Below are positions 10,348 to 21,971 of a DNA stretch of 64,000 nucleotides, piece after piece. The notes under the pieces were generated by a model. That model saw only the letters and a list, made by a program, of their open reading frames with translations. It ran no database searches and had not been told where the DNA came from. Numbering within the stretch: position 1 is the stretch's first letter; every line of letters begins with the position of its first letter. The position numbers and the translations under genes were made by a program. This DNA comes from Chrysomallon squamiferum (Eukaryota; Mollusca; Gastropoda; Neomphalida; Peltospiridae), in assembly GCA_012295275.1 (NCBI GenBank), contig CM022666.1, positions 6,562,839-6,626,838 of the forward strand. The letters run 5' to 3'.

Positions 10348-13300
10348 TGATTCATCTTGCTATATTAATAGCCCAGAAAACAAATTTGTGTTTGAAATTA
10401 AAAAACAATGGGAATGTGAAACGTGATAGAAAAATGTAATTCTTGTAAATGTTTTTTTTTTTTTGTTATGATCAGTGAAGACATTTTTATGCTGGAAATA
10501 TGTGTAATTAAAGCAGATTAGAACAGAATAGATATCGAATGAAAATTGAATTAATCTGAACTGAACTGAAATGAACTGAACTGAACTGAATTAAATATTA
10601 ACCCCCCCTAAGTACATTTGGTATTATTATCTTAAAATGTAAAAAAAAAAATTAAAAAAAAAACAAACAAACAAACAACACTTACAGTATTTGGTGCTGA
10701 CATTGGTGCTAGTGTTGATGCTGATGTTGATGCTGATGTTGGGTCTGATGATGCCATAAGGCTTCTCACTTTTCGAGAATGACCTTTCCGGGAAGTTGTC
10801 AAGAAAACTTCAAACACCACATTATCCTTGTACAGTGATTTCAAATCATCTCTCATCTGCAACAGAAAATATATGTATAATTCCTAGAAATGATTGTTAA
10901 CTATTTTTCTCTTTTAAAAAAAACAATAATAATAATACCAGTAATTATAAAAAGGAATAAAAAGGATTCTTATCTCGATTTATTTTTCACTGAAGATTGT
11001 TGATAATGTAATTGAGATTTGTTTCCACTGAATTTTTTTATTTTTTTATCTACAGTAAAGTTTATTTAACACTCTTTAATAAAAAAAAAAATTTGTCAGT
11101 ATAGGCATCAAAGATTCCTATTATTTAGATTAAATATAATTATTTGAATAACACTGTGTAATATACTTTGTACACTGATAGAAAAAAACAAAAAACAATG
11201 TATATAATTCATACATTTTTCCTTTTATTACTATGGTTATGCTACTTAATTATCAGCAAAGATTGATCCCCTGAAATCAACATGATAGTTAACTGTGTAC
11301 AGGTGAAAATATCAGTCAAAAGGACATTTATTAAATAAATTGCTATATATTTTTGTATTCTTACTGAATGAATGAAATCAGTCAACATTTGTTTCGCATC
11401 TTCTGTCTGTGCAGAATGGGGTCCATGTTTGTCTACAACAGATTTGAAACCAGTCATTGTGAATGAAAGCAAGTCTGGACTTTTGCCTTTGACCATCTTA
11501 GGATTCTTCAGCATCTAAAAAAAAAAACATTCACATTATAATAGTATATAAATGAATGCAGATTTGAAAATGTTTCAGCTGGATTATAACTTCAAATTCC
11601 AAAGAATATTTTTACTAGTTTATAACAAAAAAAAAAATATATATATATATATATTTATATTATTTTCAGACTATAAATATTTTAATAAATTCAAACATTT
11701 CTGCCACCACTTTTGAAAAGTTCCAAATTTGGACATTTTTATTATAGAATGGTCAAAATAAACTGTTTTTAGATTATATGGATTGAACACTCGTTAAATT
11801 CATTAAACATAACATCACAGCAATTCAAGCTACACAAATTTTTACCACTGCCCCTGAACAAATTCAGACTGTTTTGCAGAGCTCCTGTTTTTCAATTAGC
11901 AGTAAATACATTTTTTATGTTTCTACCCATACACAGGAATAAATATACAATTTCTGTAACAAACCAGACATGAGGCACCAGTTAGAACAGGAATTATCCA
12001 AAATGGACACAAGAAAAAGAATGATTAGTTGATCAATCCTGATTATTGAAGTATTAAATAAAAGCATGACCAATTTTAAAATATTTAAATTGGGTCTAAG
12101 TGTGAAATTTAAAAAAAAGTATAGATCCATTGAAATCACTGGTCTGAAAAGTGGTTGATGTGACTAACCAAGGGACTGAAATGACTAGGGGTTAAAAGAG
12201 AATCATTAAATACCGGAGACTATTATGAAAATGATTATACCAGTACAAGAAACTTGTGATTAAAATCATTAATATGATTTTTGGTCTTTTTATATTTTTA
12301 GATATTATCAATGTTTATCAATCTTTAAATAGACAAATTTATTACTCATATTAATTTTTATTTTTTTATTTTACAAGCTTTGAGGTTTGATAATATATCA
12401 AGGACTCCACAAAGAGGGGCTGATGGTTTAAAAAGTTTGGCAATTCCAGACTTAAATTGTCATTTCATTCACTGTAACAAAAAAAAAAAAAAAAAACACT
12501 TACTGTTTGAATTACGTCACTTATCATCTGCATCTCGCCCATGAAGGTCATGTCAGAGTTCAAGGACATGTTTAGTGAACCAGATCTCAGTTTCTGTATA
12601 ACAGAATCTGGGTCAAAGAGTCTATCTTTGACCTGGCGCAGTGAACTGGGAAGTTTTTTGAAAAGCTGGTTCTCTGTCTGCATGTCAAACATCTGAAAAA
12701 TAGTAAAACATTGGTGAATAGCAAAATATACAAAATATACTAAATATGTATGTATAAAACATTAAAACATGGTGAGTAGCAAAATATACAAAATATTAAA
12801 ACATGAATCAAAAATACTAAATATGTATAAAAATATTAAAACTGAATATGTAAAGCAAAATATAATACTAAATACAAACATGATATAAAATGTATAAACT
12901 GAATATGTAAAGCTAAAGACAAACCAAGTGTTTTTAATTATGAAAGGTACAGATTTAACTTTTCGTATTTTGGAGATTGAAACATTTGTTAAAGTTAATG
13001 TATTATAGTGTGGAGATAAGCACATTTATATTAAAATGTATGAAGATGTGAAGTGAAGTGTATTAGTACGTATATTAAAATATATGAAAATATGTGTATA
13101 AATAATTATATTGAAATGTATGAAAATATGGAGACTGTGTGTTAATAATTATATTGAAATGTATGAAAATATGGAGACTGTGTGTTAATAATTAAATGTA
13201 TTGGAGATTGTAAATATATTGAAATGTATGAAAATATGGAGACTGTGTATTAATAATTACATTGAAATGTATGAAAATATGGAGACTGTGTATTAATAAT

Positions 13301-15345
13301 TACATTGAAATGTATGAAAATATGGAGACTGTGTATTAATAATTATGTTAAGAAGTTAAAAAGTACGATAATATTCTAAATAAGTTCAAATGTACAGTAA
13401 TGTGAAAATCATATAATTATGTTAAAATGTATGACAATGTGGGGAGAGTGTAATTAGATTAAAATATCTGACAATGTGCATTTAGAAAACAGACATTTTT
13501 TTTTTTTAGATAAAGGAACAAGTTATTATAGAATATATGGCACACATACAAATAACTTGAGAAATTTGTTGTAAAAAAGAACAAAGTTAAACCTAGTCGA
13601 ACCATAATGAAATTAAAAAAAAAAATAATATTATAAAATAAAATAAATAAATAATAAAATGAAATAAAATAAAATATAAAATAAAATATAAAATAAAACT
13701 TACCTTATTATCTGTAAGAAGATCTAACAGAAGAGGGTCTTGGTCAAGAAACGTTCTCTGAATTGAATTCCTGACATTCTCCATATTGAAAAACGGCAAA
13801 TCCTGAAAATAAAAATAATTTTATCTAGACTGTCGTTATAATATAACTGCAAGTGTTCTGTCACAATACAACCAATGTAAATGACTACATTGATACACTA
13901 TTAATTATTTTTCTACATAATTTTCGTGGGATCCCAAAAACTAATTTTTTTTCGAAACTGATGAACCCTCAATCCATGTAAACTGATTCATTTATTTGTT
14001 AATACATGTACATTAATATAATCCACAGTTTTAGTTTCTAAATATTTTTATGCAGAACTCTCTTTAGCTAGCTAAGGAATGTGGAACTTTAATTAGGAAT
14101 TGTCCATACATGACTGAAACAAGATTCCTCAAGGGAGTCTGGCATTAAGGAGGTTCCCTTCTCTCCTCCCCAGGTAATGCTGAAACTTCTTTATCTGACT
14201 TCTCAGTCAAGTAATGTATCTTGGAGAACACAATTAAAGGGTGAGTGTTGGAACATACGTTAACAGAGGTGTGACAGTGGAAATTAAAACTTACATCCAT
14301 CATAGGAAATTTAGCTTTATTTTTGAGATCCAAGGGTTTGTCTCCAAGACTTTCGTGTAATTCTACGGTTAACATCACATTTGCTTTTGGTCTCTTGAAC
14401 ACTGTTTTATGAACCATGCCTTGCCAATCTAGATCCTGAAAAAATTAAAACAAATAAAGATAATTCTGAAACTGAAGACTTTATTTTATGAAATGACAGG
14501 CAGAAAAGGAAATATTTTAAATTTTGTAAATTATTAAAAATAATTGATACATTATAAACCTGCATAACAAATATGTCTATAATGACTTGTGTTATGAAAT
14601 TATTTCAATCACTGAAGCATATAAACAGAACTTTTATTTTCAGTTCTACAAAATGTTGACAAATTTTTGTGAAACACCTGTAACAAACATGCACATGCAC
14701 AAAAACAAAGAACATGTTAACAATCCATCATTCTGAAATTTCAAATCAGTTTTTCTCATTTTACAAAACATGATTAATTTTGTATACTGTTTGGTCATTT
14801 CATGTGGAACCATCCATCAGAATTACACTGCAGTCTTCTACTGCAATAGCTGTTTATATACAGATGTTTACTGGAGACCATGTTTTGTGGATAATGTCCA
14901 ATTAAACCATTTGCTAAAACTTTTCTACCAAAATTAATACATAAATTAAATTTCATTTACAGTCTAATGTGCAGGTCTTAAGCTTACAGTGCAGAACTCA
15001 GCTTTGTTTAATTATAAAAAAACAAAATTTCACCTTCTGAGAGCCAACACCCAGTGTGTTAGCAACCAGACCTGGCAACTGACTCGTCTGTAACCGTGAC
15101 GACTGCTGCTGGAATGTCACGTATTGCGGAGCATGCATAACTACCAGTTGCTGTACTGCAGATCCAACTGACAGAATACCTGAGAAATAAAATAAAATAA
15201 AATAAAATAAAATAAAATAAAATAAAATAAAATAAAATAAAATAAAATAAAATAAAATTTCAATAAATAAATAATTATAAATAAGTATAGAATAATAATA
15301 AATAAGTAAATAAATAAATAAATATCAACAACAGCAATAATAATC

Positions 15346-15380
<35 letters not shown>

Positions 15381-16471
15381 TATAATAATAAAAAAAATAA
15401 TAATAATGAATACGTATTAATGGTTAAAGTATAATATATTTTCCTTTTAGCGAATCTCCTGGTGTTTATAAAATCAGAGTGAGGTTTCTGCTCTGCTCAG
15501 TATGACACTACACTTTTGAATGCATCTGTTGAAAAATATTCTGTTAAATATTTTATTCTTCATAGTATATTTAGTTAAACTTAAATAGAAGTATATTACA
15601 TATAAATCTGGATTATTATTCTGCTATTTATCTTTATGAAAGATAAAATAGATGTATATATTTTCAAACAAAATGAATAATAAATACATTTAATAAAAAC
15701 AAAAAGACACTGCATATAATATATAATTTTTAAACAATATAACAGAACAATATTAAAAAAGATGATGATGATGAACAGGAATAATTTATTCAGGTTTATA
15801 TGTTCAACATAAGTGTGATTTAAAAATAAATTACAGTATTGTTTGGCATTGAAAAATACACTGATGCATTATTGTACATTCCAGTTAATATCAATTTCAA
15901 CAGTTTTCAAACATACATTGTCTTACTCTTACAACATGTAATAAATAACAATAAAACTAGAAGACACTTTGCAAAAAGAAAAGAAGAAAAATAAATCTGA
16001 ATATATGATTAACAAATATGATATGAATTTATCGAAAATGATGAACTTCAATGTTTGAAATTAAATACATTAAATACTAATTTTAATTTTATACAGTATG
16101 ACTATCATGACACTACGTATAATATGCATTTTATTTTAAAATTACATAACTGATATTGTGTTGCTTTAAACAAATAATACTGGTTGGAAAATTAAATATT
16201 TTATTTTTGTTTGATATTTGCTAATGACTGATAAATGCATGCTTATGAAACTAAACGATCAGACCTGATTATAATTTTTACACTCATGCAACACCGACAT
16301 ATTAAAATTCTTTTAAAGAGAGGCATTATTTAGTACGCGAATTTATTCTGTTAAATAATAACATCAACAGGAACTCACAAAAGTTCATACCACTTAACAA
16401 TCCATACCTGATATTAATAAAACAGAAAACATCCTATACAAGGAAATCTTAACAGACCGGACAGGCACCAT
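9909..16471 (-). CDS. ATP6AP2: ATP6AP2, (pro)renin receptor / V-ATPase accessory subunit 2
   Basis: Complete eight-exon gene, coding exons on the minus strand: 16471-16408, 15179-15034, 14435-14295, 13802-13704, 12692-12504, 11514-11365, 10856-10686 and 10100-9909. All borders are GT-AG and phases agree (intron 1 phase 1, the rest phase 0). The sum is 1152 nt, or 383 aa (human 350). Residues ~1-30 contain a hydrophobic signal sequence (MFSVLLISGILSVGSA), followed by a large luminal domain. R291-K-V-R294 matches the position of the human furin-type RKTR site. A Ser/Thr/Ala/Pro-rich linker (295-320) follows, then a transmembrane helix at ~341-362 and a ~20-residue cytosolic tail with MDPGRESIIYRMTSPRLKKD, nearly the family signature. 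Sequons are at N191 and N331. The family protein assists V-ATPase assembly in ER, lysosomal and plasma membranes and acts in Wnt signalling. The initiator ATG at 16471 is in frame with the signal sequence. A TCATGTGA box lies at 16481-16488. Confidence 0.96.
10285..10350. repeat. AAT/ATT palindromic microsatellite in ATP6AP2 intron 7
   Basis: An (AAT)n run passes directly into (ATT)n, so the two halves can pair as a hairpin. It lies in the last intron of ATP6AP2. Confidence 0.85.
13090..13345. repeat. ~43-bp minisatellite in ATP6AP2 intron 4
   Basis: About five to six tandem units, each containing TTGAAATGTATGAAAATATG then GAGACTGTGT and TAATAATTA. One unit is rearranged (13185-13215). Unit variants differ at TGTGTGTT/TGTGTATT and ATTATA/ATTACA. 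It is non-coding. Confidence 0.85.
13608..13698. repeat. AAAAT/AAATA-rich tract beside the ATP6AP2 exon 4 donor
   Basis: Imperfect AT pentamers and tetramers run to within a few bases of the exon 4 donor at 13703. On the transcribed (minus) strand this is a U-rich tract directly after GTAAGT. Confidence 0.8.
15185..15258. repeat. (AAAAT)n microsatellite at the ATP6AP2 exon 2 acceptor
   Basis: About 14 near-perfect AAAAT units. Read on the transcribed minus strand it is (ATTTT)n ending about five bases before the CAG of the exon 2 acceptor, so it occupies the place of the polypyrimidine tract. AAT-rich DNA follows to ~15,410. Confidence 0.9.
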
Positions 16472-17254
16472 CTTGGATGATCATGTGATATAAAACGACG
16501 AATAACTCCAAAGTATTTTCTCGTTGCAGTTCTTTCCCTTGAGCCATAATTAAATGAAATAAAACGCACTTTACGTAAAGTTCTTCAACTTAAACCAAAA
16601 AGCAAATTTTCAAATTTTATATCTGTTTTAAGTAGATCACTTCAACTGATCATATACTAAATTAATTACAACATTATTTTAAAGTATGAATACTGAAATT
16701 AGGTACTCAAAAGTAATTTTCTATTTTTCCTACTGCTCGGAAGACAACTACAAAACAAAAACAAAACAAACAAAATTTTGGAAGAAGAAGTTTTTTATAA
16801 TTATATTACCATTTTCATATTTCCAATGGCATTAGTTACCAACGAACACACCAAGAGCATAAAAAAATGCGAGAAAATTGTTTGTTTGAATGTGACCTAA
16901 ATTTTATTAGATGTTGTCATGTGCTCGTGATATGATGAAATGAGATAACGAAATGATATGAGATAACAATGAATGAAATACGTGCTGTATGTGTTATGCA
17001 GAAGAAAAAAAGAGAACGAACAGAGAAAAAGAAATAAAGAACAAAAGACTAAGGAAAAAACACGGGAAAATAAAGAAAATAAAAGTAATTTTAAAAAACT
17101 CTGCGTTTTCTATTGTCACTGACCCTGATGTACATTTCCAGTACAAACATTTTCTCTGCATGATGTTTGAGGAGGATCGTGCTGAACGAATTTCATGTTA
17201 GGTCACGTGATTTATTTTTACAATATAAATAAGTGAAAGTTACCCAGTGTAGTC
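16472..17254. promoter_or_regulatory. Divergent promoter region between ATP6AP2 and the EF-hand gene
   Basis: The two genes point away from each other with ~780 bases between the ATP6AP2 start codon and the EF-hand gene's putative start of transcription. Boxes seen: TCATGTGA (M-box type) at 16481-16488, ten bases from the ATP6AP2 ATG, and GGTCACGTGA at 17201-17210, fourteen bases before the EF-hand TATA box. These core words match those bound by MITF/TFE-family bHLH factors, which are known to drive lysosomal and V-ATPase genes. Functional use is inferred. No ATP6AP2 TATA box is evident. Confidence 0.5.
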
Positions 17255-17260
17255 ACTTCA
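17202..17260 (+). promoter_or_regulatory. Core promoter of the EF-hand gene: E-box, TATA box, initiator
   Basis: CACGTG at 17204-17209, TATAAAT at 17224-17230, and an initiator-like TCACTTC at 17253-17259 with the A at 17255, 31 bases from the first T of the TATA box. The spacing is typical of a focused animal core promoter and fixes the likely transcription start near 17255. Confidence 0.65.
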
Positions 17261-17317
17261 TCGTCTTCCAGTGTTTTGTGCCAGTCATTCGAAGTGTTGA
17301 GAAATTGTTTTGTTCCA
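17255..17317 (+). other. 5' UTR exon of the EF-hand gene
   Basis: Leader exon from the initiator at 17255 to a GTAAGC donor at 17318. The intron runs to the TTTTTCCAG acceptor at 17460-17468, four bases before the start codon. It contains no ATG in frame with the protein. Confidence 0.65.
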
Positions 17318-17472
17318 GTAAGCATTAATATATATTTTATTTATTTATATTTTTTGTTTGTTTTTTGTTTGATAGTTCGATTATTCTCCTCTTCTTTCAC
17401 ATTAATTCTTTTACATTTAATTTTAATATAAAGAATCAAAATAACTGAATAAATTTATATTTTTCCAGCAAA

Positions 17473-18154
17473 ATGAGGACCACGTATTTCTTGGTACTCC
17501 TGCTGGCCTTGACCTTGGTTCCTGAAAACGTGGACGGCTGGTTCTTCCGATCCGTGCGAAGAATTCGCGTCAATCCGTATCACACACTTGGTTGTATGGC
17601 GGCCTGTAAGTGGGCCAGGAGCTGGGCATGCAAAGGTGTGCAAGAGGAAGAGAGGACTGGACGTACGTGTTCCTCCAGCAGAGGTATTTGCTAGATATTT
17701 AGCTTTTCTCCACAATTTAAATTTTAAAAAATGTAATCGGCACGCGGTAAGATTGTTCATGAACAACCATATATATTGAAAATGTATTTTGAATTTTGAG
17801 GATGCTGACGATGTCGCTGCTTTGAAAGAATTGGATTTCGATGGAGATGGTTTTGCTGATCTGAATGAAATCGCTGCAGCATCGGGTCTGAAGCCCACAA
17901 ACGTGGTTCAGATGAAAAAATTCCACGCTGCAGATGGCGATGGTGACGGCAAACTGAACGCAGCTGAATTGGACGATTTCAACTTCGTCGATAAAGATGA
18001 ACGTAAGTAGAAAAAGAGAAACGCGTTTAGATCTTAAGTTTACTCGAATAAATGAGAAATTGAAACTGATAACGATTTTTTTTTTCTTGCAGTTGTTGAA
18101 GCCGTCGATGAAGATGGAGCTGATGACGCTGGAGACGATGACGTCGTACATTAA
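17473..18154 (+). CDS. Small secreted EF-hand calcium-binding protein
   Basis: Three coding exons. Exon A (17473 to 17637 or 17662) encodes a signal peptide (MRTTYFLVLLLALTLVPENVDG), a basic WFFRSVRRIR stretch and a CMAACKWARSWACKG segment with three cysteines. Exon B (17801-18002) encodes two canonical 12-residue EF-hand loops, DFDGDGFADLNE (17834-17869) and DGDGDGKLNAAE (17933-17968), each with Asp at 1, 3 and 5, Gly at 6 and Glu at 12. Exon C (18093-18154) follows GTAAGT...TTGCAG in matching phase 1 and encodes an acidic tail ending DDDVVH. AATAAA lies at 18198. The A/B junction is uncertain: the good GTACGT donor at 17663 is phase 1 but the TTTTGAG acceptor before 17801 needs phase 0. In-frame alternatives are a weak GT donor at 17638, or the AG at 17827-17828 as acceptor. 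Either gives ~141-142 aa. Otherwise one base is extra. It is likely extracellular calcium-binding; the exact role is unknown. Confidence 0.85.
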
Positions 18155-18197
18155 AATACTTGTACTTGTAAAAGAAAATACTGGGATAAAAAGGTTT

Positions 18198-18203
18198 AAT
18201 AAA
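18198..18203 (+). terminator. Polyadenylation signal of the EF-hand gene
   Basis: AATAAA 44 bases after the TAA stop of the EF-hand gene, followed by T-rich DNA. This is the expected place for a short 3' UTR. Confidence 0.65.
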
Positions 18204-18369
18204 ATGTACAAAAATTTCTTCTATGTATTTTTTATTTAAAAAACGGTACCATTTTGGTATTAACATTATACATTTATAATCAAACGTCGTTCGCCACAAA
18301 ATCTAGACAATCCTGATTTGGTTTCGAGAAATCAATTGCTAGAAATTGATTTGTTCTAATTTATAGCAA

Positions 18370-18660
18370 TTTATTGCGTGTGTTTGTCTATGCGTGGTTT
18401 TTTTATAAGTGTTGTGTGTTATTGTGTATGTGCTTTTCTGTTGTTTTTTTTTTTTTTTTTGGCTTTGTGTTTGAATGTATTTTTGTGCGTGTGGTTTTTT
18501 GTTTGAGTATGTTTGTCTATGCGTGTGTTTGTGTTGGTATGTATTTATATGTATGTTACTGTGTTTTTGCATTTGTGTGTACTCGTGTTTGTGTTTGTGT
18601 TTTTTTTTTTTTGTTGTATTTTTATGTTTGCGTGTTCGTGTTTGCATTTCGATTACTTTG
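18370..18660 (+). repeat. T/G-rich low-complexity tract
   Basis: Imperfect TGTGTTTG-type words, with TTTGTCTATGCGTG occurring twice (about 18384 and 18511). The Cys/Val-rich reading frames here are products of composition, not genes. Confidence 0.7.
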
Positions 18661-18699
18661 AATACAGTTGCGAACAAATAATTAAAGTAATCAACTACT

Positions 18700-19026
18700 G
18701 TCGGCTACCTAGTTATTTATCGGAATAACGTCACTGCTTTGACGTCACTTTTATACCGAGATATCGGACGTCACTGAAAGCACCAACGACTATCGTAATG
18801 TTAACATGTCTACCTGTGTTTTCTATTTCTTGAATTGCTCAAACCCAATCTAAATCTCGTACACTTTATTTCAAATTTCAATCTAAAATATTTTGTAAAC
18901 ATTGTGTTCCTTCAATGCCTGGCTATATATTTGAATGTAGGACGCTGTTTCTCGTAAAATACGTTTAAAATTATAATTTGAAGAGTTATAGCTTATAGAC
19001 GTAAAGGCCTTTCTTTCTTTTTTTAT

Positions 19027-19063
<37 letters not shown>

Positions 19064-20010
19064 GAAGAACGTATTTAATAAATAACATATATTTGCATTA
19101 TACAAAGATTGATTTAGCATAATAAATTTAATCTCATTTCTATCATAATCCAGTTTCAACTCCTTTTACTTATTTTGTTTTATTATGTTTTATTTTTACA
19201 TTGCTGTCAGTTATGTGGTTGTTTCTTAAGGGTTTTATTTTTGAGATAATAGTAGTAGAATAAGTAATACTGGAGATGGTGGTGGTGGTGGTGGTGGTGG
19301 TGGTAGTAGTAGTAGTAGTAGTTGCAGTTGTTCTAGTAGTTGTAGTAATTGTAGTAACTGTTGTTTTTTAGATCAACTGAAAAATTAAGCATTTGTTATT
19401 TACAAACTGCTTGATACTACTTCACTAGAGAAGACAAACGAAATATATGACATTAATGTGGTCGTCGTCATTATCATCATCATGAACGTCAAAATTATCG
19501 TTGTCGTTGTCGTCGTCGTCGTCGTAGCTTTAAACACCTAACTACAGTCAATTATAAAATAAATTGGAATAACTTTGTATTATTCACTATAATACAGTGT
19601 GTTTGCGCATGTCTCTGTGTACGTGTGTGTGTTAGTGTGTGTGTAAACCATCATTGTTTTAATGACATTTGATAACAATAAACACAATTATCGTCTTCTA
19701 GGTTTCATTTTATAGATAAACCCATGTAGTTGCCTTTCAGCAAAACATAATTCGTTAAATTTTAACGATCTGATGAAGATAGATGGGCTTGTTATTTAAT
19801 CAATATAATGTGATCACAGAAATTTTTCGACTGAATTTTCATTAATTAAACTTCGATATTCCGAAAGTTTTTATTTGTATTACACAAGGTTGAAAAATGA
19901 GATTAAATTTATTAAGCTATCGTAATCCTGTTTCACTGCTTTTAGATCATTTAGTTCAATTTAAAATTTAATTTTAACTCTTTGTATGTGTATGTGTGTG
20001 TATGTATGTG

Positions 20011-20046
<36 letters not shown>

Positions 20047-20701
20047 TATATTGTAAATAGAAGAGAGCCAAGCGTCAAATTGTTTTGTTACAAAGTTTTG
20101 AATGAAACCACATTTTATTTAGCTTGGGATTATATTTTGTATCGGATGAATCTCTAGTTAAACGTCTATGTACTGATTCCTATGAATTAAATTGATTTAT
20201 TATGTTAGCCATCTACACATTTTTATTTATTTATCATAAAATATAATAATAAGGAAAAAAAAGAAGATTAAGAGAAAGTAGAAAAAAGGAAAAAGAAAAA
20301 AAGAAAAAAGAAAATAAAAGAAATAAAAGATCGATAATAGGTAATAAACCCGTCAACTGTTTCATCTGAGATTAATTCACCTCATAAAATAGTTTTTATC
20401 GTCACTGGATAAAGCTTGTGACAGTCACAAATACATTGTCGTTTAATATTTTATAAATTTATTAGAAGCAGCTATGGAATAAAAATGCTTAAATCGTTAT
20501 TTCATCGTGTAATTATAAATATTTAATGCAGAAGTATGGAATAAAAATGCTTAAATCGTTATTTCATCGTGTAATTATAAATATTTAATGCAGAAGTATG
20601 GAATAAAATAAGATCTAAATGTAGGTATGTGTATATATAATCTTTTTAAATGCCAGTGTAACGTTCACTGTAAATATTTAGTGAATTCTCGTTAAAATGT
20701 A

Positions 20702-20748
<47 letters not shown>

Positions 20749-20812
20749 CAGTGAATTATTCTTATTTATTTGAATTCATTAAATAATTAACTTATTATTA
20801 TTATTATTTTTA

Positions 20813-20872
<60 letters not shown>

Positions 20873-21663
20873 TTTTTGGCCATTATGTATATTTTTTGTT
20901 ATGTTAATAACAGAACTTATTTAGTCTTGAAATTTATACATCCCATAATAAAGACGTCGGATTTTTTAATCCCGTGTTGGAATGAACTCTATTTTAATTA
21001 ATTCAGTGCCAAAATATCCGTGTCACATTACAAGTAGTCCAATATACTTCAAGTAGGTCATTTGTCATCGTGCATGAATAGTTAGTTGTATTACCACAAC
21101 GCCAACGAATATTTCGAGTAGTTTATTCCATTTGTACATTAATTTATACAGTTCATAATTAAAGAACAATACAGAAAATAAATACATTATCAGGACATAA
21201 CACTTCACAAACCACAAAGTAATGAAATAAATACACAATAACAAACGATTTCAGACCGCCATGATTTTAGTCTCGATTGACCGAATCTCGTGTTTTTATT
21301 ATATTTCAGGTTAGGAAAAAAAAAAAAAAAAATAATAATAAAGGCTAAACAAGATTATTTGTCCTCAGTTCAGAAAAATTGTTTTCAAATATAAAAACAT
21401 TTTTTATTCGTTTGTTTGATTCTGTTAAAATTATTTAGAAATAAAATAATGTCCAGATTTTATTTATTTTAAACAGATAACGTGTTCAGATAAATAGCAT
21501 CTATCGCATTTTTCGATAAAACATCTTAAACGGACATATCACAGCTTTCCATTTAAATATTGCGCTAAATGCAGCAGGTATTTAAAGAGTATTGAAATAA
21601 AAAATATAAAATAAATAAATAAATAAATGTTTGAATGAGGGAATGAATGAATGAATGAATGAA

Positions 21664-21728
<65 letters not shown>

Positions 21729-21930
21729 TTAAAAGGGAGGTAATGCCAATTCAGCTTATCTTAACAATACTGAAGTATTACATCCGCTTGTCCTTAAGAA
21801 GTAATAATTAGTTACTAGTTTCGAATATCAAATACCAAAGTATGTATAGTTTTGTAACATATATATATGCTTATTTTTTTCCCCTTTCTTAGATTTGTAA
21901 TTAATGGTCCTTTTTTTCATTTTAGATATT

Positions 21931-21971
<41 letters not shown>

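Noticed and set aside
13090-13345. CRISPR-like array of spaced repeats
   Set aside because: Units are contiguous with no unique spacers, inside an intron of an animal gene; it is a minisatellite.
13950-13975. CGAAACTGATGA resembling parts of a hammerhead ribozyme core
   Set aside because: The conserved blocks are in the wrong order and spacing and no helices can be drawn.
17455-17898. 147-codon minus-strand frame
   Set aside because: It overlaps the signal-peptide exon and intron of the plus-strand EF-hand gene and has no family features.
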